A stretch of DNA of 64,000 nucleotides from Fragilaria crotonensis (Eukaryota > Bacillariophyta > Fragilariophyceae > Fragilariales > Fragilariaceae), in the NCBI GenBank assembly GCA_022925895.1, contig JAKSYS010000001.1:248001-312000 (forward strand). The letters run 5' to 3'. How positions within the stretch are numbered: position 1 is the stretch's first letter; the number at the start of each line of letters is the position of its first letter. The notes under the pieces were generated by a model. It did no database searches. It saw only the letters and a list, made by a program, of their open reading frames with translations, and was not told where the DNA came from. A program made the position numbers and the translations under genes. Shown in pieces: positions 10,662 through 22,862 of this stretch.

Positions 10662-11008
10662 AGTTATACCAGTGCTCGGGAAAAAAATAATTAAATGAAT
10701 TATAACCTAAATTATTTTTAATTTTAATTAATTTATGTGTCCGGCAAAATAAATTATAATTTATTTGGTTAACGGTTAACGGTCAACCAGTAAATCTTAA
10801 CGGTTTTGATGTTTTTGTACTTTCCACAGTCCTTGAAAGCTGATAGTACGCAGTCCTACTAGTGCGGTTGCACAGTTCTACTTCACTATTCTAACCGGAA
10901 ATCCCATTTTCCAAAAGAATTATAATTCTGAATTAATTTTTAATTAATTTGTTCTTTTCAGATTTAAATTAAAATTAAAATTAATACTTCCCGAGCACTG
11001 AGTTATAC
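10662..11008. mobile_element. hAT-type MITE with perfect 8-bp target duplication
   Basis: A 331-bp element (10670-11000) with 13-bp perfect inverted ends, CAGTGCTCGGGAA at 10670-10682 and TTCCCGAGCACTG at 10988-11000. The octamer AGTTATAC flanks both ends (10662-10669 and 11001-11008). The 8-bp duplication and CAG...CTG ends are hAT hallmarks. The interior is very AT-rich, with long runs of TTAAT/AATTA that can fold on themselves, and has no reading frame. The exact duplication suggests a fairly recent insertion by an autonomous hAT element elsewhere. Confidence 0.9.
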
Positions 11009-11794
11009 TCCAGTACCAGGTACTGTAGTGGATTATTACGGTTTACGGTGCTCGAGTTCCCCAGTACAGAAATACTCGCAATTGCTCGCGCCAACCGTAG
11101 GAAGACTAAGGTTGACAATGTATCAATCTATGTATATGTCATACGATGTTGAATGGTTCCAGGTACTGTATGACATACAAGGTACAGTACAAGTACCGGA
11201 TTATTAGCTACTGTAGTAATCCAGTACTGGTAGTAAGATGCATCTGATAGTGTGGCACCTGGTCTGATCTCTGAATGGTAGACATAGTACGGCTATGACC
11301 GGAATGACCGCTGTGACCTATGACCAATGATCGCAGCCATCAGCATATACGTATGATTGTTAGGAATGACGTCAACAGTTTTGGCATTGAAGACCGGCAA
11401 ATAGGCACCAAATGACCTCATTCCTGTCGGTAGAAAGCCGGAGGTCCTTCTGACGAGCCTTCACTTCATGTAAATGGTATTATGAATCGCTCTACCGTAT
11501 TGTAGGACATTTATAACCAAAACGCATCAATATGACATACGACGTATGACGAATGACGATAGACTTATCGTTTCCATATATGACTCTTGACATTGTCGAT
11601 AATGATGGATTTGAGTATCACAAGTTCAGTGTTCTACTGTGACTTTTTTTGGAGTTCACGATTATCACTACGTTGCTGACGACAACCCTTTAAACGGCAC
11701 TCAAATTAATGTTTCATGTGAGATTGAGTGTAGTCCTCGTTTGAGTTGATTTCATTACTCTCGCATCTCGAACGGTCCCAAATTTGAAGCCAGA
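11009..11794. other. Intergenic
   Basis: No gene seen. GTAC words are frequent up to about 11240 (agtaccaggtactgtagtgg, gtacaagtaccgg). Further on, several degenerate ATGAC/CATATGAC-type words recur (11300-11600) without a clear period. This is presumably the promoter region of the gene at 11795. Confidence 0.45.
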
Positions 11795-13021
11795 ATGGAC
11801 ACTGTGAAGAATAATCTGGGCTTTGAAGTCGTCCCAAGGAAGGAAACCACTAGTAGATTACTTGCGTTCCAAGACTCTTTTCGAGGATTCTTAGACGGGT
11901 CAGAGTTTATGGCAACCAATTGTCCTCCAGCCCAGGATTCGTTTGATTTCCTGTCGTCAGTTGTTGAAGCCAAAGATGAAGCCCAGAAAATGGAGGCGGC
12001 CATGTGCAACGCCAGAAAAATGGCAAGAGAATGCAGTTTGCAAACTATTGGATCCTACCAGCCATACGACGTTGCAGATCCAAATACTTGGAACAGAAAA
12101 AAGAAAAAGAAGAAAAGGCGAGAATCTGCTGGACTCCTGAGCGCTCCTGTAAGCAACAGGCCCACCCAAGAAAAAGAATTCCACACCGCAAGTTCGGAGA
12201 TGGTCGCCGCATCAACAGGTCAAAAGAACAGGCGTGCTTCTGCACCCACCTCGTCGTTGTATGCGTGTGATCAAGAGCCTAAAGCTGACAGCACTAAAGA
12301 AGATGGCCGGAAAATCAAGGATGGCAGAAGAAGTGGACGCAAATCTTTGCATAGATCTTATTCCCCCTCACGTAAAGCGAGCGGAAGAAGGGAAAAGCGT
12401 TCGCGTCGGGTGCCCAAGGCCACCACGATATCGGACAACGAGGTGCATGATGCCCCCCAAGACTGCCAAACCGAAGGAAATGATGTTGCCATTAATCTTG
12501 AGTGTGCCTCATTGACCGCGAGTTCGTCATGGACGAACGAAGACACCATAAACCTCAGATTTGATGACCTTCACTTGACGCATGAAGATCGATCCCCAGA
12601 AACCAGGAAGCGTAGCGAACTGGAAGTTTATCGGTCTGATCAATCAATTTCTGTTTGTAGCAAGACATCGAAGGAGAACGAATGCCATTCAAGCCAGCCT
12701 TCCTCTGCGGAAAGTTCTGCGATGCTGCAGCTGGAGTTGAAAGAGAAAATGCTGCAGGAGCGACTAGTCGAAACCGCACGTAGGCTGTCAGCGCTGAACA
12801 TGAAGAAGAGATTTCTCCATCATGACTCTAATACAGCTCCCACCTCCATAACCGATCTCTGTCGCCGTATGACCTCATCGAAGCCGGCGGACGTGAATTT
12901 GAAAGCTGAGAGACGACGTCAGAGTTACAGCACGCAGTCCCCGGTAGCTGCATCAAGTGCAGATGCCTCAAATGGCAGAACAAGTTTGTGGGGAGTGCGG
13001 CGACAAAGCTGCGATGTTTAG
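11795..13021 (+). CDS. Orphan Ser/Arg/Lys-rich protein
   Basis: A 408-residue single-exon protein I do not recognise. Residues 1-95 are the most ordered part (FLDGSEFMATNCPPAQDSFD, then an Ala/Met/Glu-rich helix EAKDEAQKMEAAMCNARKMA). An eight-residue lysine/arginine run with KKKKKKRR follows near residue 102. The rest is low-complexity Ser/Arg/Lys, with a helical stretch near residue 300 (QLELKEKMLQERLVETARRL). RRxS sites recur (RRES, RRAS, two RRQS), suiting a basophilic kinase. The basic run could be a nuclear localisation signal. Function unknown. Confidence 0.75.
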   Translation: MDTVKNNLGFEVVPRKETTSRLLAFQDSFRGFLDGSEFMATNCPPAQDSFDFLSSVVEAKDEAQKMEAAMCNARKMARECSLQTIGSYQPYDVADPNTWNRKKKKKKRRESAGLLSAPVSNRPTQEKEFHTASSEMVAASTGQKNRRASAPTSSLYACDQEPKADSTKEDGRKIKDGRRSGRKSLHRSYSPSRKASGRREKRSRRVPKATTISDNEVHDAPQDCQTEGNDVAINLECASLTASSSWTNEDTINLRFDDLHLTHEDRSPETRKRSELEVYRSDQSISVCSKTSKENECHSSQPSSAESSAMLQLELKEKMLQERLVETARRLSALNMKKRFLHHDSNTAPTSITDLCRRMTSSKPADVNLKAERRRQSYSTQSPVAASSADASNGRTSLWGVRRQSCDV

Positions 13022-13190
13022 TTCGGTGGGAACGATTGTAGTTGTCGATTTCGAATCGAGTAGACTACCCAATTTGTGGATTATGTACTAGATAATTCAT
13101 GCCAGAAGAATTTCAAAATGTTTACATCTGTTTTGGAGTGTGCCATGATGTATAGACGGGGACGGTCTTGATATTGTCGATTGTAACTAC

Positions 13191-14972
13191 CTATTCTTCC
13201 TCGTCATCCTCGTCCTCGTCCCCCTCTTCTTCGATCTCACTATCCTCCTCATCCTCATCCTCTTCATCGTCGTCTTGGTCGTTCTCACCATTTTCGTCAA
13301 TGGATTTACAATTAACATGCCACGTCAGTGTATCGTCATCGCTGGCCTTCGCCCATCGCGGCTTTGTATACGGAGGGTTTATATGTCTGGAATGTACTGC
13401 AAACTGTACAAACGAAATTTCGCGTGCTCCTTTTTTCTGAAGGTCTTCGTTGATCATGTTACAAAGAGATCTTCCCATTGGTTTCACGAGAGCCTTTCCA
13501 AACTGATGCCACTCATCACCGATACCCTTTTCCCAGCGAGTAGATGGGTATTCGTGGGTAAATCCTTCAAGAAGCTCGTCTGAAAAGTTGTCGAAGAGGA
13601 CCTCTTCTCCCGTCTTGATGAACCGGTAAAGATTTAAGGATTCCCACGTTTCGCGGTCTTGCGGGTCGCCTTCTTTGCTTGGACGCCAACCTAGAATCAT
13701 TGTGAAGGGGCATTCACGCGGTGCACCAGACCACATATTCCAATCCGAATTGAAGAATCCGTAGCTATCGGCCAATTCAGAATGACCAAACCGGTCAGAG
13801 ATCCATCCACGCGATGCCGCCCAGGTTATGACCAACAGGTACAGAAGACAGAGAGCCATGATGTTTGAAATGGCTTCTAAAATGCTTAAGGAGGGTAGTG
13901 CATGCTTGCCGTCCTTGACCTTGTCGTCGTGATCCTTGTCCAAGCTTTTGTCAAGGAGCCTATCCCATATATGCGTAGGGATCCAGATCACTTGAATGAA
14001 ACATCCAATCTGTATCCAGTGCGGGATATTTATGATCTGGCCAATGCCAAAATGAAGCAAGAAAAGTGGGATGGCTCCCAAGTGCGAATATTGTTGATTG
14101 AAAACGAAACAGATCAAGGGACATACAAGCTCCACCAAGAACCCCGAAAAGGTCATGAATTGATTGAGTAGAGGTGTGGTGCGAATGACATCTGAAACAA
14201 AGCTCTTGAATACACCACCACCATTTGATGCATAGTGGACAAGAGGGAAGTTGGGCCACATCCAATCCGAGACACCGCCTTCGATTAGTTCGGTCACGGT
14301 AAACGAGTCAAATGTTCGGTTGAAAAAGCAACCCAAATACATCATGACGATTTGCAATGTTAAACAAAGACACGCGATGCTGCTGACTTGATTGTTCATG
14401 TATTCAGTTTGAACGGCAGGTTTCTGCCTCCTTGCCAAATATGCGTCTACACTCCACACTTGCGAGCACGGGAGCAAGCACATGCAGAGAAGTAGCTGTG
14501 TCAGCAAACAATCACTTCCGTCAACCAAAGTAGCAGCTTTCGATTGGAGAGCAGCATTCATTACCAGCATGACGGGAAGCACCCAGCGAGCCTTGAATCC
14601 AACGAGGAGGAAGACGGCAAGGATCGCGAAAGCCGTGAAGAATGCAATTTCTCCCTCGACGGAACGTCTGGTGAAGAAAAAGGGGAATACCCAAGGAAGC
14701 TTGTAGTCCATATCAGTTGTGACGGTGTGCGTTTCGTAGGACTGCCCAGGCGGAGATGAAGTGTACCATGCGAGATCGTATTTGCCGTTGCTTGTCCGAG
14801 AGTAGACATCAAACAATTGCTGGAATCCAAGTAGGATGCGAAAAAGAGCCAGGCTGCGAAGATCCAATACATGAGGCTGTGGACGCCATTTCATGATGAA
14901 TGATGCGTGTATTGCAGTGCTGTTGAAGTTTGGTTCAAGTAATGCTCCCTCGGTGTTATCTTGGTTTTTCAT
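13191..14972 (-). CDS. HTTM / vitamin K-dependent gamma-carboxylase-like membrane protein
   Basis: A 593-residue multi-pass protein from the first ATG (14972); the frame is open upstream only to a TTG. LDLRSLALFRILLGFQQLFD matches the opening of the HTTM fold shared by vitamin K-dependent gamma-carboxylases and bacterial and algal relatives. At least eight hydrophobic segments follow, with conserved-looking stretches such as CLTLQIVMMYLGCFFNRTFD and LLHFGIGQIINIPHW. The last ~35 residues are an almost pure Asp/Glu tail. Whether it carboxylates anything is not evident; many family members have unknown function. The gene converges on its left neighbour with only ~170 bp between the stops. Confidence 0.82.
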   Translation of the reverse strand: MKNQDNTEGALLEPNFNSTAIHASFIMKWRPQPHVLDLRSLALFRILLGFQQLFDVYSRTSNGKYDLAWYTSSPPGQSYETHTVTTDMDYKLPWVFPFFFTRRSVEGEIAFFTAFAILAVFLLVGFKARWVLPVMLVMNAALQSKAATLVDGSDCLLTQLLLCMCLLPCSQVWSVDAYLARRQKPAVQTEYMNNQVSSIACLCLTLQIVMMYLGCFFNRTFDSFTVTELIEGGVSDWMWPNFPLVHYASNGGGVFKSFVSDVIRTTPLLNQFMTFSGFLVELVCPLICFVFNQQYSHLGAIPLFLLHFGIGQIINIPHWIQIGCFIQVIWIPTHIWDRLLDKSLDKDHDDKVKDGKHALPSLSILEAISNIMALCLLYLLVITWAASRGWISDRFGHSELADSYGFFNSDWNMWSGAPRECPFTMILGWRPSKEGDPQDRETWESLNLYRFIKTGEEVLFDNFSDELLEGFTHEYPSTRWEKGIGDEWHQFGKALVKPMGRSLCNMINEDLQKKGAREISFVQFAVHSRHINPPYTKPRWAKASDDDTLTWHVNCKSIDENGENDQDDDEEDEDEEDSEIEEEGDEDEDDEEE

Positions 14973-15014
14973 AGCAGACACAATTTGGATCGGCGACCAG
15001 TACAGTACAAGCAA

Positions 15015-15661
15015 TCCGTGAGGGGTTCAATAAGTGTGCACACGCTCCCTGTCGAATCTTGGACCATGTGCCTCATGTACTCGGAGTCCCGCATTAAGTA
15101 AGACTAATACAAATCTCCGTTTAAGATTAAAGAACGCGGCCCGGTTCGTTCTTGTACCGGGGTACCCAAAAGTGGCGTCTGACCGTCTGACGGATAATCG
15201 AGAATATGCCCTGCGGCGTGGCATTGGGATCCGCGACATCACTCGTTCTCAAACGACGTGAAAGATGCGTACAGTACCTGTACGGAATATGTGTACTCTT
15301 ACCACCACTTGTATCAGTTATCGGCATCACTACATCATTACATGCACCCACTTGGCTTGGACACCGACCGTGGCGATACATGTGGTGGTACTTGAGGGGA
15401 GTACTACTAGCTAGCGACGAGGCGTAGGCTCATTTATGCATATTATAAATGATGAGAATGCCAAACTACTCTCTACTAGCTAGAGTAGGAAATTGTGAAA
15501 CTCGCGACACCCACTGGTGGCATGCAATCATATGCATAACTTCAGCGCCATTTGTCACGTGCCCCTCATGCCGTGTTGAACATAGAACACAGCCTGTTGT
15601 ATACTATGGGAACGATACATCCCGAACCAAACTTCGGGGCTGTCTTTGTCTTGATGAGATG
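15015..15661. other. Intergenic, target of the Copia insertion
   Basis: No gene supported. It contains GTAC-type words (cttgtaccggggtaccc) and a short imperfect palindrome, catttatgcatattataaatg, near 15430. The Copia element was inserted at its right end, where the 5-bp target duplication GAAGG begins. Confidence 0.5.
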
Positions 15662-15666
15662 GAAGG

Positions 15667-16071
15667 TGTGAGACCCTCCCTAGTATGGCGGCTCCACAAA
15701 CAGTGACTCGCTTGGGAGTCAGGTTAGGACGAGGCCGTCGCAATGAAGAGGTGCGAACGCAGGAACAAGAAGGCACAACGCGTGGCGATACCGATACGAT
15801 TGCGCGTTGTGTGTGTGTTGTGATGGCGTTAGCGTTGTGGCTGAGTATATCCTTCTGCCCCTTCACCCTTACGATCAGATAGACCGGCAAGAATGCGATT
15901 GAGGTAATAAAGGATTATATTAGAAGTTGTGAGCCGAAAGTACATCGGCGTTTTAAACTAGACTAATCATAGTAGCGCACATCATGGCGCGCAGCTACGA
16001 CCATGGGTAGTCGACCGTGCGCAGTAGGCAGTAGCACGGTGCTGCGGAGATAAAGAATATATGCACTGACA
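15667..16071 (-). repeat. Copia 3' LTR
   Basis: 405 bp, TGTGAG...CTGACA as read on the plus strand, with TGT/ACA ends. It appears identical to the copy at 22458-22862, at a constant offset of 6791. Confidence 0.95.
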
Positions 16072-16083
16072 CACTCCCCCATT
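16072..16083 (-). other. Copia polypurine tract
   Basis: Immediately inside the 3' LTR; the minus strand reads AATGGGGGAGTG. This is the expected primer site for plus-strand DNA synthesis. Confidence 0.75.
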
Positions 16084-16136
16084 GTGAACATAGGTCGCAA
16101 TGAGCAAATAGAAGTGCATCGGGAAGAGAAGAGAGA

Positions 16137-19100
16137 TTAGGGTGACGTTGGTGCCCAGGGAGCTCCATAATGACCCATAAGACGGCGAACGTGACGATGG
16201 TGCAGGGTGGAACCGAGTGACTTAGTCAAAGAGTCCGCGGAATTGACGACGCCAGGTATATGGGAAAGAACAATGTCTCCGTTGGCTTTCCATTCTTGGA
16301 GAGCAAAATGCTGAATATCAATATGGCGTGCACGAGGCGTTGGACGACTTGCGTTAACCATGAGAATAGCCGCAGCGTTATCTTCGAACAGGGTAGTCGG
16401 CTCAAGTTGTGGGTAGCCGAGTTCGAGAAGAATGGAACGCAAGTATTTCGCAATCTTTGCGGCGTGGACAGCCGCGAGGAACTCCGCCTCAGTGGAGCTT
16501 GTAGAAACTGTCGACTGGATCTTTGATTTATACGCCAAGGGACCGCCACCAAACATGAAGACGAGACCAGTAATGGAGCGGCGCGTAGTGAGGTCAGTAG
16601 CGTGCGCGGCATCAACATACCCAGCGAGTTCGGTCGGGGATTGTGGTTGCGGGAAAACGGGCAGAGACGGATCAGCAATGAGGGTTTGGAAAGTACCGGG
16701 CGGTAGAGAGGAAATGAGGGAACGACGCCAGTAGAATAGACCCCAAGTCTTTGTCATTCGCAGATAGCGCGCAACACGTCGCAGAGCGTCATAGTGTATT
16801 TTTGCCGGATGATCGGAGAAACGCGCAAGTGTCGTAACCGCGTAACCAATGTCCGGACGAGCAACAACATATGCATATATCAACGCGCCCAGGACACTCC
16901 GATAAGAAAACCCAGCAGCCGTTTCAAGGTCACAATACGCATCGGTTCCGTTATGAGGAGCCGTCGCATAATCATCGAACATTTGTTGCGTTGTTGACGC
17001 AGAGATGGGTTCGATCGGTTTCTCGTCTGTCTCACGCGAGCTTGAGGATGCCCATCCGTAGTGTGCCAATAGCTTGTCAATGTAGGATTCGCACGAAATC
17101 TTGATATAACGATCGGTTTGTTCAACGTCCACCCGTTGAACGATTCCAAAATGCCTTCATCGCGAAGGTCGATTCCGTCATCGGCACAAATGACTCGGAC
17201 GAGATCTTTGATGGCATCGGTGTTCGTGCTCCCGATGGCGAGGTCATCAACTTGGCGACAGATGAGCATCCGGTGGTCTTTGTATGTGCCCTGATACAAG
17301 CTGCGCTCATGAGTTGTAGACTTGAAACCGTGGCGCGCGATGACAGTGTTGACGAATTTCTCCCAAAGGGCGCCGGACTCGGGATGTCCCTGAAGTGCAT
17401 GTTGCACTGGAAGGACCATGTCGCGAGAAACGGCGATACCATGTCGGACGAGATGCCAATCAGCATATTGGTCATCGATGATGACAAACGTGGGTTGGTC
17501 AGGAGGCGGCGAATTCGCGTATGCGTTCGTCGCGTCGACTTTCAAGCTGATAAACCCTTCGTGCGTGCACAACGCAAAGAACATTCGCATACACGGTTGC
17601 TCGATGCAACTGGAGTATGTGTTGGCCAGTTTGAGTTGCGGAGCCGCACGAGGAGACCCGTCGCAACAGTTGCGTGCCTTTCGAGTCCCGTCGCTCTTGA
17701 TGATGTAGTTCCAGTGTTGTCGAAGAATGATGGAACCCTTCGGCGCATGAACTGGGTCGCCGTACATTTCCTGCTTTGCCATGGAATCAAGTTGCTTGAA
17801 TTCGGCAGCTTTCCAGTCGCTCCAGTTGGGGAGCTTGCGGAGCTTTCGACGAGTGAAACCACCGAGACCTTGCTCTTCTGACGTTCCGTGCGTCGTCGTG
17901 TTTAGCGAACGGAGGAGGATTTGTACTTGGTCGTCGTTGGGATCGTCATCAAATTCTTCAAATGAGCCGTCATGTATGGCGGTTGGCGGCGATGGGGAGA
18001 GCTTGATGGTCGAGATCACACGAAGCTGATCGATGGACAAATGGAGTGGTTGATCGAGATGACGGTCGACGACTGGAATATAGCGATCGGGAGCGAAGAC
18101 AATCTTGAAAGAACGTTCGTCGGACGTGGCGACGGTTTCGAGGGCGGCAGTAATGCTCGCAGCCGTGAAACCGCGACGTCGTTGATGGATACGATGAAAG
18201 CGCCAATATACTTGCGACGAACGTTCCGAATCCGAGAGGCCGAGGTATTCGGGATGATCCCGATACATATCCTCGCTTTCGAATGTGGCACTCCTGGATC
18301 TCAAAACCGAGGTGTGGATGCTCGCACGTGACCGAAGGGGACAACTCATCCAGGCGTTCGAAGGGATCGTCGGACACCTCCAAGTTGATGGGAGGGAGAT
18401 CCAAACGGTCTGGATTTATCACGCCATCGTTGGCCAGATTTCGTAGATGCTTAACATTCGGAGGAGGTTCATCTAAGTCATTCATTCCTTCGTCAAACCG
18501 TGCATGAGTGGCAGTCTTCACGGTCGAACTCCCCGAGGTCGAAATAGTACATGATCTTCAGGGAGCGGGAGTATCCGAGGAAAACACCAAGTCGGGAATT
18601 CGGGACAACGCGACCGTATCGAGCAGTCGTTGGACGAACGTGGATGCGGCAGCCAAAGGTGCGGAGCTTTGCCAGGTTTGGGAGCGGAGCGCCACACATC
18701 TCGTACGGACTTGAAGGCCGATCGCCGTGAGGGACGAAATTGTACAAGCGGATGTAGTGATAGAACGCATATGGCCAGAAGTTTGGCCGAAGGTCCGCAC
18801 CGGAGAGCATGGTTCGGAGGGCATCGCCAATGGTTTGGTGAGGTCGCTCACCAGGTCCATTTTGGTGTGTGAGGAGTCTGGTCCTGTGAGTTCCACCGAG
18901 TATCCAAAGTTCGAGAAAGTTCGGTGGATCTCGCGACATTTGCCCAGTTCGCCGCCTCCGTCCATGCGGACATATTTGTCGGTGCATTTAGGGGCATTGC
19001 TGGCAAGCCAGCTATTGATCCACTCAATGGGCGGTGCCTTAGTGGCGAAGGCACGTCCGAATAGGCGACCGCTGTAATGGTCGGTCAAGAGAACGTAGCA

Positions 19101-22100
19101 CGTCTCGCCGTTTAAACCGACGAGGTTGTTGTGTCGTTCGGAGTCCCGGCTTTTCTGTACCATGAAACCAAAATCGATCGAGACACCTTGATAGCATTCC
19201 GTTGCTCTCATCGTTGTCTTCGTCCCGGCTGGAGCTTTCCGAAGTTTCGCGGCGAGACAGATTGGACATCCCTCAATTTCGCTCGGGATTTTGAACTGGG
19301 GCATGCCTTTTACGAAACGGTGCATCTCTGATAGGCGACGAAAATTGATGTGACCCAGTCGTTGATGCCATAACATCCGTAGGGCAGAGCGACTTAACGA
19401 TAGGACAGGGTAACCTTCGATTGGGCCTGTCGTTTGACTTTTGGCACACTCCGATTCCGATGAGAACTCAGGGAATTGGCGATCATCATCCAATAACAAA
19501 GGCCTGTGTGCGATGAACTCGGGAGAATCATTTGTTCCGGCGTCGTCGACGTTGACTTGTGTCACAAAAGTCGAAGGAGTGGAGTGACATGCGCCACAGG
19601 TCATTCCGTCAATTGGGTCGAGGATGCTTGCCGCAGATACTTGGGTATGTTCGGTGCAGAGCTTCCGAACGAATTGATCATGTGGAAGCGGCGCCAAGTG
19701 AGCTTCGGCAGTTGGAGTGATCAGGGCCTCAGTGAAGGTTAGGCCGCCTCGCCTTTCCGTTGGTTGCAAGATGATATAGATATCCTGCGAGCGTCGGAGG
19801 CGATGCGGGAACAGAATGTGTCCGGGACCTTCGGTGAAACTTGACATGTGATACCCGTCGGTGCCAAGCTGTTTTGCAATGGCAGCGTGCGAGATGATGA
19901 TCCCTGGGATCGTGGGGGTGAAATACGTCCGAATGTATACGGACGATGGGCTTCCGGCACTTCCACGGTTGTCAACGGGGATACAAAGGAAACCGACACC
20001 AACGGGATGGTGTGCATGGTGACCGGCATCAAACAGGCGGACATTTGTGCGAGTGAGGGGGCGGTACGCGAATAGGAGCCTGCGATCGTTGGCGGTACAT
20101 GCCATCGAGCCATTATCTGCATGCGCAAACGAGAGGTGCTGTGTGCGGTCATACGTCTCTGCCAAACGACGGAGGAGGATTGGGTCGGATGCCTCGCTGA
20201 GTCGGATGGTTTCTGACGCCGGGAGCGAAGGGCCAGTGCGGCGACAGTGACAACAACAGAGCTGACAGTGGGTGTGTCGAAGCAGTCTTCGAAGTCAGAG
20301 TCGTCAAGGTCGGTGGCACGGATGGAGTTCTGTTGGAAACCGTCGGGACCATCGTCGTCATCCTCGTCAACCCGAGGGGGGTTTTCAGTGGAGGCTTCGT
20401 GGACATCCGAGACAGCATCTTCCAGGATGCGACGCATGGGTCGGTTGACAGGAGCACCAGAGTGTGGGCGGTTTTGGTTTCCGGTAGACGTCAGTCGACT
20501 GCGAAATTGCTTGTGCGAATTCGCGATCTGCACCTTAAGCTGTGGATGGCGCTGAGCCAAACCTTCTGCCACAATATAATCAACGAAACGGTTGCAGTCT
20601 TCGAGCTTGTGGCCGGGGTTGTGGCATCCGAGGCAGACAGAAGATGCATTTTGATTCTGGGAGATGGCGCGGATCATGATGTCCATTTCCTCATCGTCGA
20701 GGGTGTCGTCGGTGCTGGAAGAGAAATCCGGGGAGGCTGTTTCGATTCGGCGAATGATGGATGCTGGGTTCCGGCCGGGATGTGACGCCTGAGTCGACGG
20801 GGGGTCACGACCAATCTCGGAGGCGTATTCGACGAACGTGGTGGCGAGTTGTGCCAGCGAGAGCTTGAAAGGGAGCGTGCCATCAAGTCCGGTCCGTTTG
20901 TCACGTTCAACGAGGCGACGGATCTCGGGACGCCATTCGGACGTGAGATTCCGGACTGACAAGTCGAGGGCTTCGGACTCTGTGTAGGTGCGCGTGGCCT
21001 GTCGTTCGCGTACCATGAAATCTTGAAGCCGACGAATGTAGAGGCTGAATGGCTCCGTTCGTCGTTGGCGAGGAATCTCGCTTGCGGTCGAGAAAACTGA
21101 ATGTAACATGGGATGATGGAGGCGAAATAGGGAATAGATAGCATGGTATCCCGCCTGCGGTGGACATCCCTCAACGGCACCATGTTCCCGGGAACCACTG
21201 GGAAATGTGGAGTCCTGACTCAAAGCGGTGTAGATCAGACCAGACATGAAAGAGTCTTTCTCTCGGACGGAAGCAGGGAGCCAGGTCCACCAGGCACCGT
21301 GGATTTCGTCTTCCTTTGCAGATTCATACGGTGGACACCACACTCCCCATTGTAAGCATGTGGAACAAAAGAGTTTGAACCAGTGTACGAACGAATCGTT
21401 TTTGGACGAGTCGAATCTTGGGAAGCTAGCCTTGCGAAAATCTTTGAACTTGACTTCTCCATACATGAATTGACTCATGTAATCTTCGTAGGATTCGGCG
21501 CCGAAAGTGACTTCTGCAGAGAAAGGATGCATACGTGTAGGCGTCCGAGTCAGATTTCCACCACTCGTGCGCGGTCGAGTTGTCGAATTGAAGAGGGGGC
21601 GAGGTTCCGGGGGAGTGTGGAACCGTCCAGCAGCAAACGGAGGTCCATGTCCGCCTGTTGGGCGAGTGTCCACAGGTTGCCCGCGGAAGGTGGGGATTGC
21701 GGCCGTAGAGTCGGTTATTTCAGCATCATCAGCGGTTGGTGCAATCTCCTCGTTCATTCCGGGTGCAACCACGTTCACAGGGACATCCATCGGGGCAGAC
21801 GTATCAACAACCGAAGGAGGGCCTTGGCGCGAGCGATGAGATCGGCTCCCGTGAGTACTCTGGGAGGAGGCAGAGGATCCCGGTGGCTTCGGAATTTCGT
21901 TATCTGGAAGCAGGAAACGGATCATGATAGGAACGTGCACGATGTCGGATGGGCGAGAACGTTCCTTGAGACGTTGGATGATGAGACGCTGAAGCGCCGG
22001 CTTGCGCAACGAGATGACGGAGTTGCGGCTGCGGGCGTGATACATGCCGAAACCGGGATCGGTCAACGTAGGCAGTAAATCTTCCGACAACCATGTAGTG

Positions 22101-22141
22101 TCTTCGAGTTGTTGCAAAACGCTGTTCCCGGATGAGATCAT
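16137..22141 (-). mobile_element. Copia internal coding region (gag-pol)
   Basis: Approximate domain order from the 5' side: Gag about 22.1-20.5 kb, protease about 20.2-20.0 kb, integrase about 19.3-18.5 kb, reverse transcriptase about 17.9-17.0 kb, RNase H about 16.7-16.2 kb. Recognisable pieces include HQRLGHINFRRL and CPICLAAK (integrase zinc region), QVDDLAIG (reverse transcriptase) and the RNase H stretch LAGYVDAAHATD. It is treated as a fossil: defective, with a handful of interruptions. Confidence 0.9.
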
Positions 22142-22445
22142 GATAGTCTCCCCGTAAGCGACATCGTAGGCACATCAAAGACCTCTGTGAGTGGGATTTC
22201 TGCCATCGGGCAGTCCACAATATCAATGGATATGACAAGACAGTCATTGTCATATTGAACCTCCTCTGCGTCCACCATTTTATTATCGTGTTTCAGAAAT
22301 ATGCGGTCCCGGGTGTTTGGTCGGAGAGTATTTCTGACACGGAGTGGCTACGTGGTTCCCCGTATCTTGGGAATCGTGCGACAACAAAGAACACGAGAGA
22401 ACTCGAAATCAGTCGGAGAAGGCGCAGAAAGCAGTCGTAGAATTT

Positions 22446-22457
22446 GGGCTCATAACC
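22446..22457 (-). other. Copia primer binding site, iMet anticodon-arm type
   Basis: Directly abutting the 5' LTR, the minus strand reads GGTTATGAGCCC. This is complementary to GGGCUCAUAACC, the anticodon arm of initiator tRNA-Met, not to its 3' end. It implies priming by a half tRNA, as known for Drosophila copia and related lineages. Confidence 0.85.
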
Positions 22458-22862
22458 TGTGAGACCCTCCCTAGTATGGCGGCTCCACAAACAGTGACTC
22501 GCTTGGGAGTCAGGTTAGGACGAGGCCGTCGCAATGAAGAGGTGCGAACGCAGGAACAAGAAGGCACAACGCGTGGCGATACCGATACGATTGCGCGTTG
22601 TGTGTGTGTTGTGATGGCGTTAGCGTTGTGGCTGAGTATATCCTTCTGCCCCTTCACCCTTACGATCAGATAGACCGGCAAGAATGCGATTGAGGTAATA
22701 AAGGATTATATTAGAAGTTGTGAGCCGAAAGTACATCGGCGTTTTAAACTAGACTAATCATAGTAGCGCACATCATGGCGCGCAGCTACGACCATGGGTA
22801 GTCGACCGTGCGCAGTAGGCAGTAGCACGGTGCTGCGGAGATAAAGAATATATGCACTGACA
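22458..22862 (-). repeat. Copia 5' LTR
   Basis: 405 bp, the second copy of the LTR at 15667-16071, followed on the right by the target duplication GAAGG. Confidence 0.95.
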
